DNA from: Urinicoccus massiliensis
GTDB lineage: Bacteria; Bacillota; Clostridia; Tissierellales; Peptoniphilaceae
Length of the DNA stretch: 64,000 bases
Direction of reading: 5' to 3'
Assembly (NCBI RefSeq): GCF_900120405.1
Contig: NZ_LT635493.1
Span: forward strand, 85,881 to 149,880
Position 1 is the stretch's first letter, and each line of letters begins with the position of its first letter. The translations under genes and the position numbers were made by a program. The notes below the pieces were generated by a model that was given only the letters and a program-made list of their open reading frames with translations, made no database searches and had not been told where the DNA came from. Below are positions 16,618-25,384 of this stretch, one piece after another.

Positions 16618-16656
16618 AAGAGGGATTGTCATTAATGACAATCCCTCTTTTTTATT
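16618..16656. terminator. terminator-like hairpin at the island edge
   Basis: AGAGGGATTGTC (16619-16630) pairs perfectly with the complement at 16638-16649; a T run follows on the plus strand. Confidence 0.65.
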
Positions 16657-16659
16657 GTA

Positions 16660-16872
16660 CGCTTTAGCATGAAAAAACCACCAGCTATGCTGGTGGTAGG
16701 AAAATAAGCTTTAGCTTCAAGTAAGAAAGCCTCCCATGATATACTAAATAAGTTACTGGCAGTAGCATATTTAGAAAAGGGAGGCATCCACATGAATAAA
16801 AATAGTTTATCACATACATCTTGGAATTGTAAGTATCATATAGTATTTGCTCCGAAATACAGAATGTTATGA
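16660..16872 (+). mobile_element. IS200-family left end with truncated tnpA
   Basis: A subterminal hairpin ACCACCAGC-TAT-GCTGGTGGT (16677-16697), typical of IS200/IS605 ends, is followed at 16792 (RBS GGGAGG) by a frame reading NSLSHTSWNCKYHIVFAPKYR, the conserved N-terminus of IS200 TnpA. It stops after 26 codons; the HUH and Tyr catalytic parts are gone. A dead remnant. Confidence 0.75.
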
Positions 16873-17175
16873 TCCAGACAACTGCAAATAATACCTCGTT
16901 TTTCTGATATAAACTATACACGCTTCTCCTCCGTTGATGAGTTTATTACGAAAATAGCAAAATGATTATATCTGTTTTATTCATATAATAAAAGTTTACA
17001 ATTTAACTTGTCTTTCACTTTTTTCATTTTAATTAAAGCAATTTATTCGTAACAATTCAAGCAAAAATTATGTAATGTAAAAGTTAGATTTTGGATTTTT
17101 GTTTAAAAGTCCTTATATTTATCTTATCAGAATACATATCCATAATTAATTTATAAAAATAAACAAAACATAGAT

Positions 17176-17323
17176 TTCTAATTATCCTTTTAAATCTCAT
17201 TAAATGCTCGCAAATCCTTATTCTAAAGGGCTTCGAGCATTTTTACTGTTGGAAGATACTTCACGTTTCCTTATATATTTCCTCATGAATTGACTGTCAG
17301 AAGTGGTAAATTAGTAGTAAATT
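17176..17323. repeat. Tn916 right-end inverted repeat and Int arm sites
   Basis: Holds the terminal inverted-repeat half (17176-17186) and, at 17301-17323, a doubled GTAAATTAGTAGTAAATT block that recurs with one change at the other end. In Tn916 such DR-2 repeats bind the N-terminal domain of integrase. A 9-bp stem AAATGCTCG/CGAGCATTT also lies here and may end int transcription. No gene in 16873-17334. Confidence 0.65.
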
Positions 17324-17334
17324 CATCTGTACTA

Positions 17335-18552
17335 CTAAGCAACAAGACGTTCCTGCTGTTTCTTTTTTTCCAAGCGGTTCATCTCTGCCATAGCAGAATC
17401 GAATGTAGCATGTGCGTAATAGTTCAGCGTCATGTTTATATTCGCATGCCCCATAATGTACTGCAATGCTTTTGGGTTCATTCCTGCATTTGCATAGTTA
17501 GTGCAGAACGTATGACGCAAAATGTGTGGAGTGATATGGGGTAGCTTATCCTCATGATATTTATTGTATTTCTTGACAAGGTTTTTCAACATACCATTGT
17601 AATCACTTGCCACTTTAGGATAGTCTTTCCCATTGAGAAAAAGGAAATTACTATAACCATCAATCACAACACATTTACGGTTCTTCCGATTCGCCAGCAC
17701 TCGCTGAAACGCTTGATAGGCTTCTTCAACCATAGGAACTTGTCGTTCGCCACTTTTAGTCTTGGGAGTTTCAATGTAGTATCCATTTTCAGTATCTCGT
17801 AGTAACTGATGGTCTACCTTGACAAGACGATTTTCAAAATCCAAATCTGGAAGTGTCAGACCGCCAAACTCTGAAATACGAAGACCCGTTTTTAAGAGTA
17901 TCAGGATTTCATCATAATTCTTGCTGTAGGTCTTATCAGCTTTCGCAAAGGATAACAGCTTTTCTTCCTGCTCCGTTGTCAATGCGACTTTAGGAACAGT
18001 ATCATCATCAATGACGGTATTTAGCTGGAAGTCAAAGGGATTCTTCCGAACACAATCGTCTTCAATCGCAATATAGAATGAAGCCCTTAAAGAACGCTTA
18101 TAGTTATTGATGGTTTGATAAGCATATCCATCTTCACTCATTCTAATCGCCCATTCTTTAGCGTCAGACGGTTTAATGCTGTCTATGCTCCTTGCACCTA
18201 ACTTGTCCTTTGTCAAAATATCCATCAGATATTTCCGTCCAGTTTGCGTGCCTTTCTTCACATTGGGTCTTTGAGCATTCTGCTTTGCGTAAAGCTGACA
18301 AAGTGTCATTTTCTTTCCTACAACATCAATGCCATCATGAATGTCTTTCAGTAGCTCCGCAACTTTTTCCCGAAGAGGAACACAATCACGCTTTCCTGCT
18401 GGTACTCTGTCTGTAGCCACCAGTTTCCATGAGTAGATAAATTGCGGTTCTCCAAATGAATCTACATATTTATATAAGTATCTTCCGTCTTTTCGTTGGC
18501 TCTCCCCAGTCTTTAAAATGCGACCTTTATTGTCACGTCTTTTCTCTGACAT
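17335..18552 (-). CDS. int: Tn916 integrase (tyrosine recombinase)
   Basis: 405-residue tyrosine recombinase, full Tn916 length, that excises and integrates the element. N-terminal arm-binding domain, SAM-like core-binding domain (about 85-170), catalytic domain with Arg in TGLRISEFGGL, Lys in PKTKSGERQV, HxxR box HILRHTFCTNYAN, MGHANINMT and the nucleophile Tyr in LNYYAHATF. Located at the element's right end next to xis as in Tn916. Confidence 0.97.
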   Translation of the reverse strand: MSEKRRDNKGRILKTGESQRKDGRYLYKYVDSFGEPQFIYSWKLVATDRVPAGKRDCVPLREKVAELLKDIHDGIDVVGKKMTLCQLYAKQNAQRPNVKKGTQTGRKYLMDILTKDKLGARSIDSIKPSDAKEWAIRMSEDGYAYQTINNYKRSLRASFYIAIEDDCVRKNPFDFQLNTVIDDDTVPKVALTTEQEEKLLSFAKADKTYSKNYDEILILLKTGLRISEFGGLTLPDLDFENRLVKVDHQLLRDTENGYYIETPKTKSGERQVPMVEEAYQAFQRVLANRKNRKCVVIDGYSNFLFLNGKDYPKVASDYNGMLKNLVKKYNKYHEDKLPHITPHILRHTFCTNYANAGMNPKALQYIMGHANINMTLNYYAHATFDSAMAEMNRLEKKKQQERLVA

Positions 18553-18633
18553 GGCTTTCGCTCCTTTCCAAAATGGAAAGAGCCTTGATACGACTTAATG
18601 CTATTTTATCATATCCAAGACCCTTTGGCGACG

Positions 18634-18837
18634 CTAGATTGCGTCCAATGTATCAATAATTTTTTCAAACTGTTTTCGCTTTATCTGAATACGATTGCCA
18701 TTCATAATCAGCCAATCAGCATTTTTATTTTCATCTGCCAAACGACGGAGCTTATTTTCGCCAATACGGAAATACTTAGACGCTTCTTCAATGGTCAGGG
18801 TATAACGCTCCCAGATAGGAATATCTGTCTGCTTCAT
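18634..18837 (-). CDS. xis: Tn916 excisionase
   Basis: 67-residue winged-helix excisionase that bends the ends and stimulates Int-mediated excision ([20 protein letters not shown]). Start ATG at 18837 behind GGAGGATTTT; six extra upstream codons are open but lack an RBS. Two or so residues differ from the Tn916 reference as I recall it. Confidence 0.95.
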   Translation of the reverse strand: MKQTDIPIWERYTLTIEEASKYFRIGENKLRRLADENKNADWLIMNGNRIQIKRKQFEKIIDTLDAI

Positions 18838-19298
18838 AAAATCCTCCTTTCCCAATCACACGTTAGATTTCATAAAAGTAGTTTTACAAGCAATCGAACA
18901 GCTTTAGCAAAGCTCACGGGAGTTCCACCCTTGCACGGTTCTCGTCCAACTGTACTCATTGCCTGCGACGCTTTTAACGCTCGGACTATGACGATACAGG
19001 AGTATCATTATTACGATAAGAATGTCTTCGCTGGCAATCCTGCTAAAGATTACTTCTCGGATCACTGACATGAATCGCTCGCTATCTTTACAGGGCAGGT
19101 CATGGCGGTCAGCTCCGTTGGCTCTTTTCTTATCGAAATGTATTCGACTGCTGTTATTCAGTTTTCAAAGAACAGATGGCTTGTCAGCCTATCAAAACAT
19201 ACTGAAAGACAATATGCTTTGATGGAATAACAAACCTCCCCAATCGGGAAGTATGGAAAGCTCGTCCGCACTTCCACGAAAAGAGAGATAAATCGGTG
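18838..19298. other. non-coding Tn916 segment between xis and orf8
   Basis: 460 bp with no supported gene. In Tn916 this stretch carries the promoter read into xis-int and lies on the circular intermediate's transcript. I see only short frames without ribosome-binding sites. Confidence 0.5.
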
Positions 19299-19529
19299 CT
19301 ACTCAATCTCAAATGACAGGATTTTTGTAATCAACCTGGTTTCCATTCGTCCACGTAAGACCTCATCAACGACCATACTTTGATTGCCATATTCATCTTT
19401 CATCAACCGTAGAGAGCGTTTAGCAATGTACCCTCTGTAATAATGTAGAATCTGGTTAATCGCTTCTGTATCGCCATCACAAGCCTTTACAATCAATGGG
19501 AATGGAATTCTGGAATATTCTTTTCTCAT
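19299..19529 (-). CDS. Tn916 Orf8, helix-turn-helix regulator
   Basis: 76-residue protein beginning MRKEYSRIPFPLIVKACDGD; the helix-turn-helix-like N-terminal half (AINQILHYYRGYIAK) is the conserved domain of Orf8 proteins. In Tn916, Orf7 and Orf8 form the activator module that drives transcription through xis-int and, after circularisation, the transfer genes. Overlaps orf7 by 4 bp. Confidence 0.9.
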   Translation of the reverse strand: MRKEYSRIPFPLIVKACDGDTEAINQILHYYRGYIAKRSLRLMKDEYGNQSMVVDEVLRGRMETRLITKILSFEIE

Positions 19530-19951
19530 TCTTCGTTTTCCTCCTCCATAAACTTCTTGATTAAGGCTAGTCCACTGGTTCTATGCCGATAGACAGTAGA
19601 ACGGTTCAATTTCAACAGGTCTGCAATTTCTGAATCGCTCATGTCCATAAAGTAAAACAGCAGTAGAATTTCACGTTTCTTGTCTGGCAACTCACGTAAT
19701 GCTTCACTCAACAAATCATTTTCAACGCCTACTGATAACCCATTGAGTGTAAAAATCTGAAAGTCAGTTGAATAGTTATCTGTTGTCGCAAACTGGCTAA
19801 CAAGATAATCGCCAACATCCGAAAAGGACACCTCACGCTTTGCAATCCTTGAAAGATAAAGCATATAATTCTTTCGCTCGTCTTCCATAGCACGTTTACA
19901 GATATAGTCAAACTGATTTTCTATTGTGGTCTGAAAAGAAGATGGTTTCAT
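19526..19951 (-). CDS. Tn916 Orf7, sigma-factor-like activator
   Basis: 141 residues, starting MKPSSFQTT at 19951; GGGGG lies upstream with good spacing and an in-frame GTG at 19960 abuts it. C-terminal sigma-70 region-4-like HTH (MSDSEIADLLKLNRSTVYRHR). Known in Tn916 as the gene whose promoter is induced by read-through from tet(M) and that activates transfer. Coupled to orf8. Confidence 0.92.
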   Translation of the reverse strand: MKPSSFQTTIENQFDYICKRAMEDERKNYMLYLSRIAKREVSFSDVGDYLVSQFATTDNYSTDFQIFTLNGLSVGVENDLLSEALRELPDKKREILLLFYFMDMSDSEIADLLKLNRSTVYRHRTSGLALIKKFMEEENEE

Positions 19952-20455
19952 GTTTCTCACCCCCTTTCTGTCTAGGAAAGGAAGTGAGCCTTGCTCGTTT
20001 ATCTCCTTTCACTCTTAGTCCCAATGTGAAAGGGGGATTTGTTGCATTACTGATAAATAAACTTTGTAAAAAAGTTCTGAATAGCCAAAAAAGCATATAA
20101 ACAGATTTATTTCTCTGTTTACATGCTTCTGTTATTCTATCTATATGATTTATAAAACCACATTGGTGGACGTACTTATCTATTGCAGATAGACGACTTT
20201 TTTTGACAAGAACCCAATGTAAGGAAATTTATTGTATATGATGTACTTCATGGCGACGTTGACCTCCAACAAACCGCCATTTGGAAGTAATATACAATAT
20301 TTTAACAGCGTAAATAGCACTACCATATAACGGTTTTTTTTATTGGCGTTTAGTAGTGCTTTTTATTAAATATAAACCTATAAACCATATAACACGTTTT
20401 TCTATACCTGTTTTTAATTCAGTAGGAACAATAAAATGTATAGAGGTGGTCTACT
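19952..20455. other. Tn916 regulatory interval between orf7 and orf9
   Basis: 500 bp between divergent genes. It holds the orf7 promoter region and an AGCACTAC/GTAGTGCT hairpin with a T run (about 20306-20362). Short open frames exist on the minus strand (for example 19908-20096), but none has an RBS or a recognised product, so none is called. Confidence 0.45.
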
Positions 20456-20809
20456 ATGCGTAAAAAAGAAGATAAATATGATTTTAGAGCCTTTGGTTTA
20501 GCCATTAAAGAAGCTCGATTGAAACGAGGTTTAACTCGTGAACAAGTGGGAGCATTGATTGAAATTGACCCACGGTACTTAACTAATATTGAAAATAAAG
20601 GGCAACACCCCAGCATACAAGTTCTTTATGACCTTGTATCGTTACTTCATGTTTCCGTTGATGAATTTTTCTTACCTGCTAATAACTTGGTAAAAAGCAC
20701 CCGACGATTACAGATAGAGAAATACATGGATAGCTTTACAGACAAAGAACTATCCTTAATGGAATCTTTAGCCAGCGGTATCAACGAAGCAAGAAACATC
20801 GAAGACTAA
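20456..20809 (+). CDS. Tn916 Orf9, XRE-family repressor
   Basis: 117-residue HTH_3 protein ([19 protein letters not shown], residues about 16-70), the only plus-strand gene of the transposon. In Tn916 it is thought to repress orf7 and thereby transfer; antisense transcription from the tet(M) side lowers its expression. RBS GAGGTGG before the ATG. Confidence 0.93.
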   Translation: MRKKEDKYDFRAFGLAIKEARLKRGLTREQVGALIEIDPRYLTNIENKGQHPSIQVLYDLVSLLHVSVDEFFLPANNLVKSTRRLQIEKYMDSFTDKELSLMESLASGINEARNIED

Positions 20810-20834
20810 TTAAAAGAATCCATACATAACGGAA

Positions 20835-20879
20835 AGAGCCGATAAAATGAGATTGTATTAATCTCATTTTATCGGCTCT
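20835..20879. terminator. terminator between orf9 and the tet(M) side
   Basis: 19-bp perfect arms AGAGCCGATAAAATGAGAT (20835-20853) and complement (20861-20879) with a 7-nt loop. It lies between converging genes and overlaps the last codons of the KTR protein gene. Confidence 0.85.
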
Positions 20880-21057
20880 GCGTCTTTGCGTCTGGCTCTG
20901 TAATCACAGTTACTTTGAACTGCTTTATTTCAATTAAATTTTCTTGTCTGCATTTCGGACAATAGAGGGGGAATTTTTTTAATTCAGTATCTTCCCTTAT
21001 CTTTAATCGTGTTTTATTTCCACATACAGGACACAATATCCACTTGTAGTTTATAAT
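20869..21057 (-). CDS. cysteine-rich KTR-domain protein (Tn916 orf6 region)
   Basis: 62 residues with two zinc-knuckle-like pairs, CPVCGNKTR (about residues 9-17) and CPKCRQ (about 33-38). GGAGGAG lies upstream, and the only codon at suitable distance is ATT (21057), an unusual start; no ATG or GTG fits. The same small protein is commonly annotated downstream of tet(M) in Tn916 relatives. Function unknown; probably a zinc-ribbon protein. Confidence 0.7.
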   Translation of the reverse strand: MINYKWILCPVCGNKTRLKIREDTELKKFPLYCPKCRQENLIEIKQFKVTVITEPDAKTQSR

Positions 21058-21154
21058 AACTATCTCCTCCTTTACACTTTAATTCAAATCTTTATTAAAA
21101 AATATTTCATCTTATTTAACAAGAAACCATATTTATATAACAACATAAAATACA

Positions 21155-23074
21155 CTAAGTTATTTTATTGAACATATATCGTACTTTATCTATCCGACTA
21201 TTTGGACGACGGGGCTGGCAAACAGGTTCACCGGTAGTAACATGGTACCCTTTTAACTCTGTTAAACAAACACTACGTCCATTTGTAAAGAAAGTTAAAT
21301 CACTACGATATTCTTGAATACACCGAGCAGGGATTTCTCCACTAAGAATGACCTCATTATTTTTCAATTGAGTGTCTACGATGTTCGCACAATATTTAGG
21401 AGCATCGTTGTATGCTCGTGAAAGATATTCCTGTGGCGCATAAATTTTAAAACTAAGATATGGCTCTAACAATTCTGTTCCAGCTTTTTTTAAGACTTGT
21501 TCCAATACAATAGGAGCAAGCATCCGAAAATCTGCTGGGGTACTAACAGGGCTATAGTATAAGCCATACTTAAAACAGATTTTACAGTCCGTCACATTCC
21601 AACCATATAATCCTTGTTCGCAACCATAGCGTATCCCTTCCATAACTGCATTTTGAAATGATTGATTTAAGTATCCAAGAGAAACCGAGCTCTCATACTG
21701 CATTCCACTTCCCAACGGAAGCGGTGATACAGATAAACCAATGGAAGCCCAGAAAGGATTTGGCGGCACTTCGATGTGAATGGTATATTCTGCATTTTTT
21801 AACGGTCTCTCCATATAAATGACTGTAGGCTCTTTTAGTTCTATCTCCACATGATACTTTTCTTGCAACAGTGCACTAATCACTTCCATTTGTACTTTCC
21901 CTAAGAAAGAAAGTATAATTTCATGTGTCGTAGAATCCACGTAATATCGTAGAAGCGGATCACTATCTGAGATTTCCAAAAGGGCATCAAGCAACATTTC
22001 TCTCTGTTCAGGTTTACTCGGTTCAACAGTTGTTTGTAGTAGAGGGTGCGGATTTTCAATCTTTTTTCTCTGTGGCAATAGTTTTGTATCTCCAAGAACA
22101 CTATTTAACTTCAAAAACTCATTTTGCAAAATAACAATTTCTCCAGAATAAGCTCTATCAATCTTACATAATTCACCATTTATTGAAGTATACATTTCTG
22201 TAACTTTTATTTTTTCTTTTTCTGATACTCTAACCGAATCTCGTAAATGTAGTACTCCACTATAAAGGCGTATATATGCAAGACGTTGTCTTTTTTTTGT
22301 ATATTCAATTTTGAAAACATTTCCGCAAAGTTCAGACGGACCTCGATGTGTTGATGAATAAAATTTATTAGTAATAACTTCTATAAGGTTATCAATCCCT
22401 ATATTACTTTTTGCACTTCCATGATAAAGAGGGAACAGAGAACAATTCTGAAATCTTATGCTTTCCTCTTGTTCGAGTTCCAATGCTTCTAATGATTTAC
22501 CGGACATATATTTCTCTAAAAGGTCATCGTTTCCCTCTATTACCGTATCCCATTGTTCAGATTCGGTAAAGTTCGTCACACACATATTAGGATACAGTTC
22601 TACCTTCTGTTTGATTACAATTTCGGCAGAAAGTTTCTCTTTAATATCCTGATAAACCGTTGATAAATCAATTCCATTTTGGTCAATCTTATTGATAAAA
22701 AAGATTGTGGGAATCCCCATTTTCCTAAGTGCATGAAATAATATACGAGTTTGTGCTTGTACGCCATCTTTTGCAGAAATCAGTAGAATTGCCCCATCTA
22801 AAACTGATAATGAACGATATACTTCTGCTAAGAAATCCATATGTCCTGGCGTGTCTATGATGTTCACCTTCGTATTTTCCCACTGAAAAGAGGTTATTCC
22901 TGTCTGAATTGTAATTCCTCTCTGACGTTCTAAAAGCGTATTATCCGTCCTCGTTGTACCTTTGTCCACGCTTCCTAATTCTGTAATCGCTCCACTGTTA
23001 TATAATAAGCTTTCTGTTAAGGTAGTTTTTCCTGCATCAACATGAGCTAAAACTCCAATATTAATAATTTTCAT
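21155..23074 (-). CDS. tet(M): ribosomal protection protein Tet(M), tetracycline resistance
   Basis: 639-residue EF-G-like GTPase that dislodges tetracycline from the ribosome. G motifs: [25 protein letters not shown]-terminus [17 protein letters not shown] as in Tet(M). The start ATG at 23074 follows GGAGGAAAATCAC; five upstream in-frame codons come from the RBS itself. Expression is controlled by the attenuator and leader peptide upstream, and read-through feeds orf7/orf8 and so transfer. Confidence 0.97.
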   Translation of the reverse strand: MKIINIGVLAHVDAGKTTLTESLLYNSGAITELGSVDKGTTRTDNTLLERQRGITIQTGITSFQWENTKVNIIDTPGHMDFLAEVYRSLSVLDGAILLISAKDGVQAQTRILFHALRKMGIPTIFFINKIDQNGIDLSTVYQDIKEKLSAEIVIKQKVELYPNMCVTNFTESEQWDTVIEGNDDLLEKYMSGKSLEALELEQEESIRFQNCSLFPLYHGSAKSNIGIDNLIEVITNKFYSSTHRGPSELCGNVFKIEYTKKRQRLAYIRLYSGVLHLRDSVRVSEKEKIKVTEMYTSINGELCKIDRAYSGEIVILQNEFLKLNSVLGDTKLLPQRKKIENPHPLLQTTVEPSKPEQREMLLDALLEISDSDPLLRYYVDSTTHEIILSFLGKVQMEVISALLQEKYHVEIELKEPTVIYMERPLKNAEYTIHIEVPPNPFWASIGLSVSPLPLGSGMQYESSVSLGYLNQSFQNAVMEGIRYGCEQGLYGWNVTDCKICFKYGLYYSPVSTPADFRMLAPIVLEQVLKKAGTELLEPYLSFKIYAPQEYLSRAYNDAPKYCANIVDTQLKNNEVILSGEIPARCIQEYRSDLTFFTNGRSVCLTELKGYHVTTGEPVCQPRRPNSRIDKVRYMFNKIT

Positions 23075-23089
23075 GTGATTTTCCTCCAT

Positions 23090-23176
23090 TCAAAAACCCA
23101 AAAGGGCATAAAAATCCCAGTGATAAATACTTTTATCACTGGGATTTTTATGCATAACCATAGGTATACAAAGCAT
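23090..23176 (-). CDS. tet(M) leader peptide (orf12)
   Basis: 28-codon frame starting MLCIPMVMHK and ending just before the tet(M) RBS. It spans the hairpin AAATCCCAGTGATAA / complement (about 23110-23152). In the Tn916 model, tetracycline and charged-tRNA supply alter ribosome progress on this leader and let polymerase pass the attenuator. Confidence 0.85.
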   Translation of the reverse strand: MLCIPMVMHKNPSDKSIYHWDFYALLGF

Positions 23177-23297
23177 ACAGATATTCTCTGGATACTTTAG
23201 AATCACATGATAAAGGTATTCTTAAACTGGGTACAAAAAACTAAGCCCTCCTAAAAAAGGACATCCAATTATTTGTTCCCACTATCAAATTGACAGT

Positions 23298-23381
23298 TTA
23301 TTTAAGAATACCTTGCCGCATATTTATTAACTCCTTTTAAATAGATACTTAAATAATAGCACGTAAGAGCATATTTGTAAA
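23298..23381 (-). promoter_or_regulatory. tet(M) promoter and attenuator
   Basis: -35 TTTACA (23376-23381), 17-bp spacer, -10 TATTAT (23353-23358). The transcript then carries a 7-codon mini-frame MRQGILK (23298-23321) and two copies of AAGGTATTCTTAAA in opposite orientation (about 23214-23228 and 23301-23315) that can form a large attenuator stem. Confidence 0.75.
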
Positions 23382-23450
23382 GGAATCTCCAATTTTTTAT
23401 CAAAGAGAGTACGTGATTACAAAATAGCTGTAATAATGTACCAATATTTG

Positions 23451-24386
23451 TTATTCTATAATCTTCCAATTACTCCCGTTCTTTTCAAGTACCAAATCAA
23501 ATTGAGATACCTGCGTTGCTTTGGTCTGCTGGTCGATATACTCCACTGTCAGCGATACCGTGACTTGATTATCCTTACGATTGTGAATAGGATTTACCAG
23601 TTCTTGAAAGATGTACTCTTTTCCGATTGGTTTTAATATCCCGTCATTCACATAGTAGGAAAGTTCACTGGCTGTCGCTGTAGGATAGAGCTTGAAGAAC
23701 GTCGTTAAAAACTCATTGATTTCATTGGTTGTAATGGAATCAACCGTCCCCTCACTTTCAATGGCTTTTGGTTTATAACTTGATTTCTTAGGTATGTTGG
23801 TAATGGTCGGATTCTTAACCAGTACCATATTTCCAGAACCATCTACATAGACACTCACTATATAAGCAGAGTGGACGGTCTTTGTATTTTCTCCCTCTGT
23901 AATGAGCTGGTCTACACTGTAGGTTACATTAAACTCATTGTCGCCAGTTGGCTCTACCGTCCATATCTGAAATCCTCTTACAGAAGACGATACAGGAATA
24001 TCTTTGCGTACTGTATCAACATTGAGAGCTTGAAGTTCATCTGTCAGATAGCCTTTTAGACTTTCCATTCGATTATCAATGGACTTATCGGATTGCTCCC
24101 ATGAATAGTAGACTTTCGCAAAGTTCTCTACAAAATTTTCTACATGATGAGTATCAACGTATTCCTTTTCTATGATAGTTGTTTCGTGAATAGTATGAGT
24201 ATCTATAGCTGTAAAGTGCTTGAATATCGCAAAGCTGAAACTAAGCCCTAAAAGTACCCACAAGGCAATCACAACCTTTTTATGAGGATTGACCTTATAG
24301 TAGACACGAGGTTTCTTTTCCTTTGGTATCTGTTTTTCTTTATTCTGATTTTTTCTAAATTTCATCATTAAATCTTCCTTTCTCAT
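23451..24386 (-). CDS. Tn916 Orf13, TcpC-family conjugation protein
   Basis: 311 residues (305 if the ATG at 24368, which has AAAGGAAG upstream, is used). Basic cytoplasmic tail, one membrane helix (about 40-58), then a duplicated NTF2-like extracellular region like TcpC/ConC-type proteins of the Gram-positive type IV secretion channel. Overlaps orf14 by 4 bp. Confidence 0.88.
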   Translation of the reverse strand: MRKEDLMMKFRKNQNKEKQIPKEKKPRVYYKVNPHKKVVIALWVLLGLSFSFAIFKHFTAIDTHTIHETTIIEKEYVDTHHVENFVENFAKVYYSWEQSDKSIDNRMESLKGYLTDELQALNVDTVRKDIPVSSSVRGFQIWTVEPTGDNEFNVTYSVDQLITEGENTKTVHSAYIVSVYVDGSGNMVLVKNPTITNIPKKSSYKPKAIESEGTVDSITTNEINEFLTTFFKLYPTATASELSYYVNDGILKPIGKEYIFQELVNPIHNRKDNQVTVSLTVEYIDQQTKATQVSQFDLVLEKNGSNWKIIE

Positions 24387-25384
24387 TGTTTGATTCGTCC
24401 TGCTCCCACTAAATGCTGTTGCCAGTAGGGGCTTGTTAAGTCGGCATAACCGATTGGGTCGCCTGCATGAAACATACGGTTATTGCCAAGGTATATCCCA
24501 ACATGAGTAATATAAGAGCCAGCGTTATAGGTAGAATGAAAGAAAACCAAATCGCCAGCTTGTGCTTCCGATAGTGGGATATGCTGGGTCACATCATATT
24601 GCTGTTGTGCGGTTCGTGGTAAGTTAATTCCAGCTTTTCCATACGTCCATTGTGTCAGTCCGCTACAATCAAAAGAAGTAGTCGGGGAAGCTCCACCGTA
24701 AACGTATCGCCAGCCCTCATATTTCAGTGCTTCGTCCATGATGGCTTGTACCGTATCATCATCAAACTCTGTTGTGACAAGATACTGCGTTACCAGTTGC
24801 ACATAAAACATATTGCCATAGTTGTATCGCCAGCCCCCATTGATAGGTATGGCTATGGGATTGGGGTAAGACACTTTTTCGCCACCTGAATACTCTTTTG
24901 AGAAACTTTGAGCCAGTTCAAAGGTATATTTATTTCCACGATTAGCCACATACCCTAAGAAACCACCACCATAATTGTAGGACTGGATAACCGATTCTAA
25001 ATCTACACTGAGCCTTTCGCTACTGGCTAATAATTCACTGAAATACTTCACACCTTGCTTAATGGATTCTTCTGTACTCAATGAATTAGGTGGAAGACCG
25101 AGGGATTCCGAGGACTGCATAACATCTTCCGCAGTACCGCCCGATTCCACCTGTATAATCGCAAGAAGTATGTTGACATATTCTTCAACGCCATATTCTT
25201 TGGCATATTTTTCTACCATAGGCTTATGAGCCAGCACTTCTGCGGAAACATTCACACCTCCATAATGAATATTGGAAATTCCGCTGTCCTGTTCATCTGA
25301 AAATAAAATGGCAACAAGCAGAAGCAGTGAGAAGACCATCAAGAATAATCCAGAACCACCAATCACTAAAGTTTTCAACTTCAT
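24383..25384 (-). CDS. Tn916 Orf14, bifunctional cell-wall hydrolase
   Basis: 333 residues, CwlT-like. A signal anchor (about 8-28) is followed by a lysozyme-like transglycosylase domain (about 55-175, catalytic Glu in IQVESGG) and an NlpC/P60 endopeptidase (about 215-333) with SFDCSGLTQW (catalytic Cys) and THVGIYLG (His). It opens the cell wall for the mating channel. Overlaps orf13 and orf15. Confidence 0.94.
   Translation of the reverse strand: MKLKTLVIGGSGLFLMVFSLLLLVAILFSDEQDSGISNIHYGGVNVSAEVLAHKPMVEKYAKEYGVEEYVNILLAIIQVESGGTAEDVMQSSESLGLPPNSLSTEESIKQGVKYFSELLASSERLSVDLESVIQSYNYGGGFLGYVANRGNKYTFELAQSFSKEYSGGEKVSYPNPIAIPINGGWRYNYGNMFYVQLVTQYLVTTEFDDDTVQAIMDEALKYEGWRYVYGGASPTTSFDCSGLTQWTYGKAGINLPRTAQQQYDVTQHIPLSEAQAGDLVFFHSTYNAGSYITHVGIYLGNNRMFHAGDPIGYADLTSPYWQQHLVGAGRIKQ

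Noticed and set aside
16677..16697. riboswitch or terminator hairpin
   Set aside because: It precedes an IS200 TnpA N-terminus at the usual distance, so it is the transposon end hairpin.
19908..20096. 62-codon minus-strand frame upstream of orf7
   Set aside because: No ribosome-binding site, overlaps the orf7 start and reads as translated SD and promoter sequence.
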